Below are positions 1 through 5,580 of a stretch of 7,109 bases of DNA, in pieces. A program made the translations under genes and the position numbers. A model generated the notes under the pieces. The model searched no databases. It was not told the origin of the DNA and saw only the letters and a program-made list of their open reading frames with translations. Every line of letters begins with the position of its first letter. The first letter of the stretch is position 1. The stretch spans positions 1 to 7,109 of the forward strand of contig JAAUSP010000403.1 of the NCBI GenBank assembly GCA_012032575.1. The letters are read 5' to 3'. The stretch comes from Anaerolineales bacterium. GTDB taxonomy: Bacteria > Chloroflexota > Anaerolineae > 4572-78 > J111.

Positions 1-2
1 TT

Positions 3-584
3 GGAAGAACACGTGTCATTATCGCAGATGATGAGTCCATTGTGCGGATGGATTTGAAGGAAATGCTGACCACCCTGAATTATCTGGTGGTCGGCGAGGT
101 GGGCGACGGACAGAGCGCGGTTAATTTGGCCCGCGAACTCAAGCCCGATGTCATGCTGATGGATATCAAGATGCCCGACATGGATGGCATCGAAGCCGCC
201 AAAATTTTGACCGAGGAGCAGATTGCGCCGGTGGTGCTGCTGACCGCCTACAGTCAAAAGGATTTGGTGGATCGAGCCAAAGAGGCCGGGGTGGTGGGCT
301 ACCTGGTCAAACCCTTCCGCGAGGCCGATTTGCTGCCGGCCATCGAAGTGGCCCTGGCCCGCTTTAGCGAATTCAAACAGATGAACCAGGAAGTTCACGA
401 TTTGCAGGACGCCCTGGAAACGCGCAAACTGGTGGATCGGGCCAAAGGCATTTTGATGGATGCCCAGGGCCTGGAAGAGCAGGAAGCCTTCCGCCGTATC
501 CAGAAAATGAGCATGAATACCCGCAAACCCATGAAAGAAGTGGCCGAGGCCATTATTCTGGCGCACAAGGCTGGTCAAGGTTAA
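3..584 (+). CDS. Response regulator, REC-ANTAR (AmiR/NasR type), 5'-truncated
   Basis: This is a two-component response regulator with an RNA-binding output. The frame is open to the window edge. The codons from base 3 already encode the first receiver strand and the acidic pair (VIIADDE, residues 9-11 of the visible part), so the true start lies just outside the window; the GTG at 42 would delete that strand and is rejected. The phosphoacceptor Asp is in LMDIKMP (codon 162-164), followed by the conserved Thr in LLTAYS and Lys in YLVKPF. After a short helical linker, the last 65 or so residues match ANTAR (LVDRAKGILMDAQGLEEQEAF...), a three-helix domain that in known members binds paired hairpins in leader RNA and causes antitermination on phosphorylation. 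nadE follows after 31 bp on the same strand. The partner kinase and RNA targets are not visible. The family call is firm; the regulon is unknown. Confidence 0.93.
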   Translation, partial: GRTRVIIADDESIVRMDLKEMLTTLNYLVVGEVGDGQSAVNLARELKPDVMLMDIKMPDMDGIEAAKILTEEQIAPVVLLTAYSQKDLVDRAKEAGVVGYLVKPFREADLLPAIEVALARFSEFKQMNQEVHDLQDALETRKLVDRAKGILMDAQGLEEQEAFRRIQKMSMNTRKPMKEVAEAIILAHKAGQG

Positions 585-587
585 AAG

Positions 588-607
588 TTGAACGTTCAAA
601 CGTTTGA
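588..607. repeat. Two overlapping 12-bp palindromes upstream of nadE
   Basis: TTGAACGTTCAA (588-599) and TCAAACGTTTGA (596-607) are both perfect palindromes whose centres are 8 bp apart. They fill most of the gap between the response regulator stop and the nadE start. They could be an operator, a processing site, or one of the short-period intergenic repeats seen elsewhere in this window. No function can be assigned from sequence alone. Confidence 0.55.
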
Positions 608-615
608 GACGGATT

Positions 616-2379
616 ATGACCGTTCTTCGTATTGCACTGGCCCAAATTAATGCCACCGTCGGCGATATACAGGGCAACGCCGCCAAAATTATTGAGTACC
701 TGGACCAGGCCAGAGCCGCCCAGGCCCATATCGTCCTGTTCCCCGAATTGAGCCTGGCCGGCTATCCGCCGGAGGATTTGCTGCTCAAGCCCGGTTTTGC
801 CGCGGCCAATCGAGCCGCGCTGGAAAGCTTGCTGCCCCATACCGCCGGGCTGACTGCCGTGGTCGGCTTTGTAGACCGGCGCGACGACCTGTTTAACGCC
901 GCCGCCGTGCTGCATCAAGGCCAACTGGCCGGAATTTACCACAAAGCCCTTCTGCCCAACTATGCCGTTTTTGATGAGGATCGCTATTTTGCCAGGGGAG
1001 ACACTTCGCTGGTATTCACCCTGCCGATTTCTTCGCCTGGAGAGATGCCCGCCAAAGAGGTTTGCTTTGGGGTGAGCGTGTGCGAGGACATCTGGTACCC
1101 CGCCGGTCCACCCGAAGCCCAGGCCGCCGCCGGGGCTGAACTGCTGCTCAATATCTCCGCTTCACCCTATCAGAGCGGTAAAATCAAAAGCCGGGAGCGA
1201 ATGTTAGCCACCCGCGCCGCCGACAATGTGGCGATTGTGGCCTTTTGCAACCTGGTTTGCGGCCAGGATGAACTGCTTTTTGATGGCAGCAGCGTAATTT
1301 TTGATGAGCGCGGCAATCTGCTGGCCCGCGGCAAATCTTTTGCCGAAGATTTGGTGCTGGCTGATGTGAACCTGGGCAATGTGTTCCGCCAACGCCTGCG
1401 CGACCCCCGCCGCCGCAAAGATGGGCTGACCGAAATCTATGCTGACACGTTTCAGCGGGTCGCCCTGGCCGCCGCCGCAACTCCCGCGCCCCGGCCGCCG
1501 CTGCCTGTCTCCGTCATCACCCCGCCGCTGGAGCCGGTGGAGGAAGTCTACCAGGCCCTCGTTTTGGGGACACGCGATTATGTTCGTAAAAATGGGTTTA
1601 GCAAAGTAACGCTGGGCTTATCGGGTGGGGTGGACAGCTCGCTGGTCGCCACCATCGCTGTGGATGCGTTGGGGGCTGAAAACGTCATCGGTGTTTCGAT
1701 GCCTTCTCGCTATTCGTCGGACCACTCCAAAAGCGACGCGGCGGAACTGGCCCGGCGGCTCAACATTCGCTGTGAAGTCGGTGCCGGATTGAGCCGGCCT
1801 ATCAAGCTTATCTGGAAATGCTGGGTGATGTTTTTGCCGCCACCCGGCCCAATGAACGCCGAAGAGAATTTGCAAAGCCGGGCCAGGGGCAACACCCTGA
1901 TGGCTTTGAGTAACAAATTCGGCTGGCTGGTGCTGACCACCGGCAACAAAAGCGAGATGGCAGTCGGCTACGCCACCATTTACGGCGACATGGCCGGCGG
2001 GTTTGCCGTGATCAAAGATGTGCCCAAAACCCTGGTTTATGCGCTGTGCCGCTATCGGAATGAAAAGATTGGCTCTGTGATCCCTGACAGCGTCCTGACC
2101 AAGCCGCCTTCGGCGGAATTACGCCCCGACCAGAAGGATACCGACTCGCTGCCGGAGTATGATATTCTGGATGCTATTCTGGCTGCTTATGTGGAAGAAG
2201 ATTACAGCGCCGCCGAAATTATCGCGCTGGGGTTCGATGAAGCCACGGTGCGCCGGGTTATCCGCATGGTGGACCGCAATGAGTACAAGCGCCGCCAGGC
2301 CCCACCCGGTCCTAAAATAACTACCAAAGCCTTTGGCAAAGATCGCCGCTTGCCAATTACCAATCGCTACACCGGTTAA
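616..2379 (+). CDS. nadE: Glutamine-dependent NAD+ synthetase
   Basis: This cytosolic enzyme catalyses the last step of NAD+ biosynthesis, amidating deamido-NAD+ with ATP and ammonia drawn from glutamine. The N-terminal nitrilase-type glutaminase domain carries the Glu-Lys-Cys triad: E44 (LFPELSLAGYPPEDLL), K110 (YHKALLPNYAVFDE) and C156 (VSVCEDIWYP). The C-terminal synthetase domain has the pyrophosphate loop SGGVDSS at residues 336-342, then MPSRYSS, TTGNKSEMAVGYATIYGDMA, the VLTKPPSAELRPDQ segment and a KITTKAFG tail. The 587-residue length fits the two-domain form. I chose ATG 616 (MTVLRIALAQIN) over the in-frame TTG at 604, because family proteins begin near this point and the TTG lies inside a palindrome; the ribosome site is weak. 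Residues 389-414 are scrambled: the expected peptide YQAYLEMLGDVFAATRPN is encoded in another frame there, and the normal frame returns at AEENLQSR. As written, the segment would probably disrupt the substrate site. Confidence 0.95.
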   Translation: MTVLRIALAQINATVGDIQGNAAKIIEYLDQARAAQAHIVLFPELSLAGYPPEDLLLKPGFAAANRAALESLLPHTAGLTAVVGFVDRRDDLFNAAAVLHQGQLAGIYHKALLPNYAVFDEDRYFARGDTSLVFTLPISSPGEMPAKEVCFGVSVCEDIWYPAGPPEAQAAAGAELLLNISASPYQSGKIKSRERMLATRAADNVAIVAFCNLVCGQDELLFDGSSVIFDERGNLLARGKSFAEDLVLADVNLGNVFRQRLRDPRRRKDGLTEIYADTFQRVALAAAATPAPRPPLPVSVITPPLEPVEEVYQALVLGTRDYVRKNGFSKVTLGLSGGVDSSLVATIAVDALGAENVIGVSMPSRYSSDHSKSDAAELARRLNIRCEVGAGLSRPIKLIWKCWVMFLPPPGPMNAEENLQSRARGNTLMALSNKFGWLVLTTGNKSEMAVGYATIYGDMAGGFAVIKDVPKTLVYALCRYRNEKIGSVIPDSVLTKPPSAELRPDQKDTDSLPEYDILDAILAAYVEEDYSAAEIIALGFDEATVRRVIRMVDRNEYKRRQAPPGPKITTKAFGKDRRLPITNRYTG

Positions 2380-2380
2380 C

Positions 2381-2410
2381 AAAAACACCCGCTTAAAACC
2401 GGGTGTTTTT
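2381..2410. terminator. Bidirectional intrinsic terminator between nadE and the tRNA unit
   Basis: AAAAACACCCG (2381-2391) pairs perfectly with CGGGTGTTTTT (2400-2410) across an 8-nt loop. The stem is followed by a T run on the plus strand and, through the mirrored A run, also on the minus strand. It begins 2 nt after the nadE stop and ends 6 nt before the 3' end of the CAT tRNA, so it can stop the two converging transcripts. Confidence 0.9.
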
Positions 2411-2416
2411 ATAGTA

Positions 2417-2489
2417 TGGGCCCTGCAGGGATCGAACCTGCGACCAACCGGTTATGAGCCGGCCGCTCTAACCGCTGAGCTAAGGGCCC
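2417..2489 (-). tRNA. tRNA with CAT anticodon, probably tRNA-Ile2 (lysidine type)
   Basis: Read on the minus strand, the 73-nt gene folds cleanly. The acceptor stem is GGGCCCT/AGGGCCC, the D stem GCTC/GAGC, the anticodon stem GCCGG/CCGGT with loop CTCATAA, and the T stem GCAGG/CCTGC, with discriminator A and no encoded CCA. Anticodon CAT allows Met or Ile2, in which C34 is converted to lysidine by TilS so that AUA is read. The TTAGCTCAG-GGTTAGAGC D arm, the TTGGTCGC variable region and the C4-G69 and C5-G68 pairs resemble E. coli tRNA-Ile2 more than its elongator tRNA-Met; this comparison is from memory. It is not an initiator tRNA, since the anticodon stem lacks the three G-C pairs next to the loop. 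It lies 10 nt downstream of tRNA-Gly and is probably cotranscribed with it. Confidence 0.93.
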
Positions 2490-2499
2490 CAATAAAAAA

Positions 2500-2570
2500 A
2501 GCGGGCAACGGGGCTCGAACCCGTGTAACTAGCTTGGAAGGCTAGGGCTTTACCACTAAGCTATGCCCGC
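2500..2570 (-). tRNA. tRNA-Gly (TCC anticodon)
   Basis: The minus strand gives a complete 71-nt cloverleaf. The acceptor stem is GCGGGCA/TGCCCGC, the D stem GCTT/AAGC, the anticodon stem CTAGC/GCTAG with loop CTTCCAA (anticodon TCC, reading GGA and GGG), and the T stem ACGGG/CCCGT with the usual TTCGAGC loop. The discriminator is T, as usual for bacterial tRNA-Gly, and no CCA is encoded. It is the first gene after a clear promoter and is followed 10 nt later by the CAT tRNA. Confidence 0.96.
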
Positions 2571-2580
2571 AGATACAATA

Positions 2581-2608
2581 ATTATAGTGAATTAAAGGTT
2601 TGTGTAAA
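2581..2608 (-). promoter_or_regulatory. Sigma70-like promoter of the tRNA-Gly/CAT-tRNA unit
   Basis: On the minus strand, TTTACA (2608-2603) and a perfect TATAAT (2586-2581) are separated by 16 nt in AT-rich sequence. The -10 box ends 10 nt before the mature 5' end of tRNA-Gly, which leaves a very short leader. It begins just downstream of the response regulator stop, so the tRNA pair need not depend on read-through. Confidence 0.78.
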
Positions 2609-2623
2609 GTTCGAGAGCACTCC

Positions 2624-3016
2624 CTACTTGGCCAGCCTGAGCTGCTCTTTGATGTCGGCATCAATTTTACGAATATCAGGCGGCTTGGTAATAAACTTAT
2701 TCGCTCCTATCTGCCGGCACATATCTCGTGTTTTAGAATCGGTAAAGGCCGATAAGACAAAAATGGGAATTTGGGCGGTGCCAGGTTTGCTGCGTAGAAC
2801 CTGAATGGCTTGATCGCCGGTCATCACCGGCATCCGCATATCCATCAAAATAATGTCGGGCAACCAGCTTTCAGCTTTTTCAACCCCCTGCCTGCCGTTA
2901 TCGGCGCAGACCACCTCATACCCTAATATCTCCAGCATTTGAGAAAGTGAGAACTGAAGGGTTTTGTCATCTTCAACATATAGAATACGAATGGGTGAGG
3001 TAGCGTTACAAGTCAT
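2624..3016 (-). CDS. Single-domain response regulator (CheY/Spo0F-like receiver)
   Basis: This 130-residue protein is a receiver domain with no output domain. Visible receiver residues are the acidic pair D16/D17 (ILYVEDDK), phosphoacceptor D59 (IILMDMRMP), S89 at the Thr/Ser switch (IFVLSAF) and K111 (FITKPP). It probably acts as a phosphorelay intermediate or binds a partner protein; no kinase or chemotaxis gene is nearby to say which. I chose ATG 3016 because the domain begins eight residues later and a purine-rich GAGAG stretch lies upstream. The gene sits between tRNA-Pro (44 nt upstream) and the promoter of the tRNA-Gly unit. I see no convincing promoter or terminator in the 44-nt gap, so it may be expressed by read-through from the tRNA-Pro promoter. 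An odd point is the double proline after K111, where most receivers have PF or PL. Confidence 0.92.
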   Translation of the reverse strand: MTCNATSPIRILYVEDDKTLQFSLSQMLEILGYEVVCADNGRQGVEKAESWLPDIILMDMRMPVMTGDQAIQVLRSKPGTAQIPIFVLSAFTDSKTRDMCRQIGANKFITKPPDIRKIDADIKEQLRLAK

Positions 3017-3060
3017 AGGAACACTCTCTGATGGATGATTGGATTGTTAAAATATCTCAG

Positions 3061-3135
3061 TCGGGGTGGACGGATTCGAACCGTCGGCCTCTTGGTCCCA
3101 AACCAAGCACTCTAGCCGGACTGAGCTACACCCCG
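3061..3135 (-). tRNA. tRNA-Pro (TGG anticodon)
   Basis: The 75-nt minus-strand gene folds fully. The acceptor stem is CGGGGTG/CACCCCG with discriminator A, the D stem is GCTC/GAGT with a 10-nt loop, the anticodon stem is CTTGG/CCAAG with loop TTTGGGA (anticodon TGG), and the T stem is GACGG/CCGTC with loop TTCGAAT. The first acceptor pair C1-G72 and A73 are typical of bacterial tRNA-Pro. No CCA is encoded, as in the other two tRNAs here. Confidence 0.96.
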
Positions 3136-3146
3136 GATTGGGCTAT

Positions 3147-3175
3147 AGTATAGCGGAGATTGCTTAAAAAATCAA
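3147..3175 (-). promoter_or_regulatory. Sigma70-like promoter of tRNA-Pro
   Basis: On the minus strand, TTGATT (3175-3170) and TATACT (3152-3147) are separated by exactly 17 nt. The -10 box ends 11 nt before the tRNA-Pro 5' end. AT-rich sequence continues upstream of the -35 box to about 3200. The transcript may continue into the response regulator gene. Confidence 0.7.
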
Positions 3176-3213
3176 AATTATGAAAAATAAGAATTAGGAT
3201 AATACTCACCTGT

Positions 3214-3313
3214 CATGTCATTTCGAGGCTGAAAGCCGAGAAATCTTTGAGGTTGTTGCTTGCAAACGTCAAGGTGAAGATTTCTCGCTCCTAACGTCGC
3301 TCGAAATGACATG
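3214..3313. repeat. Structured inverted repeat, copy 1 (100 bp)
   Basis: CATGTCATTTCGAG (3214-3227) is perfectly inverted at 3300-3313. Inside it, GGCT-GAA-AGCC (3227-3237) forms a small hairpin, and GAGAAATCT (3238-3246) pairs with AGATTTCTC (3278-3286), giving a branched stem around a unique loop of about 31 nt. A second copy with the same outer and inner arms lies at 5581-5725. The element is non-coding, has no transposase and shows no clear target duplication. It starts 21 nt after the stop of the propeller gene, so it may act as a transcript end or stabiliser. It resembles MITE- or REP-like elements. Confidence 0.85.
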
Positions 3314-3334
3314 GCTGAGCAATTACCTTCTCAT

Positions 3335-3826
3335 CTATTTCGCCCACCAGATTTGGGCCATGAGCCAATCGGGCAAATTGGTGCCGTCCCAGGCTGTCAC
3401 TCTGAACGGTGTTCCACCGGCGGCATCAACCACATAAATAGCCCAACTGCCTCCCGAATCGGACACATAGGCGATTTTTGAGCCATCCGGCGACCAGGCC
3501 GGCAGCCCATCCTGGCCCGGTGAGTTGGTCATCTGGCGGGGGGCGCTGCCGGCGGTGCTGATGGTATAAATATCCCAGTTGCCGCCCTTGGTGGACATGT
3601 AGGCAAGCTGCGTCCCGTCCGGCGAAAAATCGGGCGAGCGGTCGCTTTCGTGGGTGGTCAGGCGGGTCGAGTCGCCGCCGTCAAAGGGAACCACATAAAT
3701 GCCCGGATTGTTGCCTACGGCATCCGTGCCCTGGTAGGCAATCAAGCCGGTGGCCGACCAATCGGGGGTGCGGCCATCGCGCAAAATGAGCGGGTCACTT
3801 TTGCCGTCTACAACCCAAGCAGAACC
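3335..3826 (-). CDS. Beta-propeller (TolB/PD40-like) gene, C-terminal segment, frame 3
   Basis: This is the last third of the gene that begins at 5516, in a third reading frame. It runs from WVVDGKSDPLILRDGRTPDWS to the stop at 3335 and ends in a Trp-rich AQIWWAK tail. It holds clear TolB/PD40-type blades marked by DFSPDGTQLAYMS and AWSPDGSKIAYVS, plus a degenerate DWSATGLIAYQG. Each is followed by a strand such as GNWDIYTIS or GSWAIYVVD and by linkers of the form GGTP-RVT. Such propellers usually bind proteins or glycans outside the cytoplasm. The frame joins the middle segment near 3811-3826, where a single missing base (for example a C beside 3820) would restore continuity. I see no separate start or ribosome site, so it is not a gene of its own. 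Confidence 0.8.
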   Translation of the reverse strand, partial: GSAWVVDGKSDPLILRDGRTPDWSATGLIAYQGTDAVGNNPGIYVVPFDGGDSTRLTTHESDRSPDFSPDGTQLAYMSTKGGNWDIYTISTAGSAPRQMTNSPGQDGLPAWSPDGSKIAYVSDSGGSWAIYVVDAAGGTPFRVTAWDGTNLPDWLMAQIWWAK

Positions 3827-4312
3827 TGCCAGCGACCGGTGCCCGGCTCCTGAGCCGTCAGCAGGAAGCGGCTGCTGTCGCTGCCCCAACGCGGCAGAAT
3901 ATGGCGTTGAACCTGGGTAATACGGGCATCCTCGCCGCTGGTCAAATCCAGGCTATGAAAACCTTCAGCGTCAATCAATTCCGAGTGGTAGACCAACCAG
4001 CGCCCATCGGCGCTGACCGCCGGCATAGTCCCGTTCAGGGCCACAACTCTGGGCGTTCCTCCACCCGCTGGCACAGCCAAAATCTCCCAGCGTGCCTCGT
4101 TTGGATTGAAGGCCGAGTAATAAATCGAACCGCTGCCGCCTGAAGCAGCCGGAGCAGCATTGTTGCCGGTAGCGGCCACTGTAGAAGTCACCGGGGATGT
4201 TGCCGCGGCCACCGGACCGGCTGTTGAGCCGTTGCCCGCCGAGGTGGTGGCCTTGGGCGTCACTTGGGTTGAGCCGCTGTCGGCCTCGGCCAGGTTACGT
4301 CGGCGCATTTTT
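3808..4312 (-). CDS. Beta-propeller gene, middle segment (linker and first blades), frame 2
   Basis: This segment continues the gene starting at 5516 in a second frame. It resumes at RNLAEADSGSTQ and crosses a linker of about 50 residues rich in Ala, Ser, Thr and Gly. It then enters the propeller with IYYSAFNPNEARWEILAVP, AVSADGRWLVYHS and RWGSDSSRFLLTA, the first blades of the array. It runs into a stop at 3808, just where the WVVDGK sequence takes over in the next frame. The same frame is open upstream to 4446, but there it only shadows the TPR region. Each junction equals one lost base, so the simplest model is one intact gene misread twice. The linker suggests a flexible tether between the TPR stalk and the propeller. 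Confidence 0.78.
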
Positions 4313-5516
4313 CGCTGCTGGCATCGGTTTTCACCTTGAGGCCGCTGGATGGCTTGAGGTCGCTGGCTTCCAGGTATTGGGTTTCGGCCAGACACCACTC
4401 TTCCTGCTCGGCCAGCTCGTCGCCGTAAGCTTCGTAAGCCTGCCAAAGTTGGACTTCGACATCCAGATAGGCGGCATCTTCCCGATAAAGCTGGTCAAAA
4501 GCCTTAATCGCCCTGGCCCTGTCGGTGTCGCCGGCCGTTTTGCCCTCAACATAGAGCGCGGCTTTGGCGTGCTCAACCGTCGCCTCCGGGTCATCGGGCC
4601 GTTCGGCCAGCGCCCGCTCGAAGGCTGCCAACGCTTCATCAATCTTGTCGGGGGTGACAAGCTGCTGCCCCAGCTCGAAATTGGCGACATAAATTAGCTC
4701 CGACACCTGCTCGGCCTGGAAATTGGGGTCGAGGTCGCGGATTTGGGCCAGGGTTTCGGCGGCTTCGGCCCACTTTTTATCTTTGATCTCGGTTTCGGCT
4801 TTTTCCATAATGGAGGCCGCTGCTGCCGAACGAGTCTCAGAGGTGGGGGTGGGCTTGGCCTGGGCCAGCCGCCGGGCTTCGCGTAAGGCTTCACGGGCTT
4901 CCAGCAGGGCCGGGTTGAGGCTGAGGGCCATTTCAAACTCAGCAATGGCCAAATCGAGTGAACTGTTGGTCAGGTGTTCCTGACCACGCTCAAAATGGCC
5001 CTGGGCTTCGGCTTGTTTCTCGGAAGCCTGTTCCTGCAAGCCCCGGTAAGCGGCAAAAATGCCGATGCTGCCATACATCAAGCCAATACAGAGCAAAATG
5101 CCCAGACAGCCCAACAGGGTGCGGCGTTTGGTAAAGCGGCGCGGCGGCGCGTCTTCTTCCGGCTGGGTCTCGTCGTCAAACTCGGCCTGAGCGGTGGGGT
5201 CATATTCAGCGTATTCAGGATAGGCTTCATCGTCGGCGTAAGGTTCATCTTCCGGGTAGAAATCTGTTTGGGGATAGCCGCCGTACTCTGGTTGATACGA
5301 GTCATAGTTATCGTAATCACTGTACTGACCTTCGAGTTCATCGGGCAGAAATTCATCATCCTCATAAACGGTATCGGTCGGGTAAGCGGCAACCCGTGCG
5401 CTTGACTCAGGGGCCAAGCCCAGCGGTTGAGGCTCGCCGCAATAGGGGCAGACATCTTCCAGGTGACTGTAGATGGTGCCGCAGCTTTCACATTGAATGT
5501 CGAATTCTTCGGTCAT
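4260..5516 (-). CDS. Zinc-ribbon/TPR membrane protein, N-terminal segment of propeller gene
   Basis: This is the start of a gene that, with two one-base corrections, runs 5516-3335 and encodes about 727 residues. Domain order is: a short zinc ribbon (C9-x2-C12 and C23-x2-C26); a Tyr-, Asp- and Glu-rich disordered stretch (about 45-123); a basic RRFTKRR patch; one membrane helix (about 134-156); and TPR-like helices (about 165-385, for example AIAEFEMALSLNPALLEA and ALAAFERALAERPDDPEA). By the positive-inside rule the ribbon and acidic stretch are cytoplasmic, and the TPRs and following propeller are outside. From about residue 406 (VTWPRPTAAQPK) the frame is wrong, and the stop at 4260 is an artefact of the shift. 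The start ATG 5516 has no Shine-Dalgarno; a heptamer repeat lies 4 nt upstream. I do not recognise a named family. Scaffolding or cell-surface sensing are possible roles. Confidence 0.85.
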   Translation of the reverse strand: MTEEFDIQCESCGTIYSHLEDVCPYCGEPQPLGLAPESSARVAAYPTDTVYEDDEFLPDELEGQYSDYDNYDSYQPEYGGYPQTDFYPEDEPYADDEAYPEYAEYDPTAQAEFDDETQPEEDAPPRRFTKRRTLLGCLGILLCIGLMYGSIGIFAAYRGLQEQASEKQAEAQGHFERGQEHLTNSSLDLAIAEFEMALSLNPALLEAREALREARRLAQAKPTPTSETRSAAAASIMEKAETEIKDKKWAEAAETLAQIRDLDPNFQAEQVSELIYVANFELGQQLVTPDKIDEALAAFERALAERPDDPEATVEHAKAALYVEGKTAGDTDRARAIKAFDQLYREDAAYLDVEVQLWQAYEAYGDELAEQEEWCLAETQYLEASDLKPSSGLKVKTDASSEKCADVTWPRPTAAQPK

Positions 5517-5520
5517 AGGG

Positions 5521-5541
5521 ATACGTGATACGTGATGCGTA
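5521..5541. repeat. Short tandem repeat, three 7-bp units
   Basis: ATACGTG, ATACGTG and ATGCGTA occur in tandem (5521-5527, 5528-5534, 5535-5541). They begin 4 bp upstream of the start codon of the minus-strand zinc-ribbon gene and so occupy the place of its ribosome site. It is a small array of the kind that varies in copy number between strains. Confidence 0.6.
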
Positions 5542-5543
5542 AA

Positions 5544-5572
5544 TTTTTAAGGCACCACGACTTGTCTTTCAA
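5544..5572 (-). promoter_or_regulatory. Candidate promoter of the zinc-ribbon/TPR/propeller gene
   Basis: On the minus strand, TTGAAA (5572-5567) and TAAAAA (5549-5544) are separated by 17 nt and match the sigma70 consensus at 5/6 and 4/6 positions. It lies between the inverted repeat and the gene, about 28 nt before the start codon. The -10 box is weak, so this is only a candidate. Confidence 0.4.
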
Positions 5573-5580
5573 AATTGGTT

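Noticed and set aside
42..584. GTG at 42 as the response regulator start
   Set aside because: The frame upstream to base 3 encodes the first receiver strand and the conserved acidic pair, so the gene begins outside the window.
585..615. ANTAR target leader RNA before nadE
   Set aside because: The gap is too short for two hairpins with A-rich hexaloops plus a terminator; only the palindromes are reported.
553..1949. Minus-strand ORFs within nadE
   Set aside because: They overlap strongly conserved NadE motifs on the plus strand and have no start context or domains.
2333..2545. Plus-strand 70-residue ORF
   Set aside because: It starts inside the nadE 3' end and reads through the terminator and across two tRNA genes in antisense; it has no coding character of its own.
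4294..4312. Programmed -1 frameshifting in the propeller gene
   Set aside because: No proper X XXY YYZ slippery heptamer lies in frame and I see no clear downstream stimulatory structure; similar breaks in other genes make sequence error more likely.
3901..5405. Several plus-strand ORFs opposite the propeller gene
   Set aside because: They are antisense shadows of a high-GC coding region with clear domains on the minus strand, and they show no motifs.
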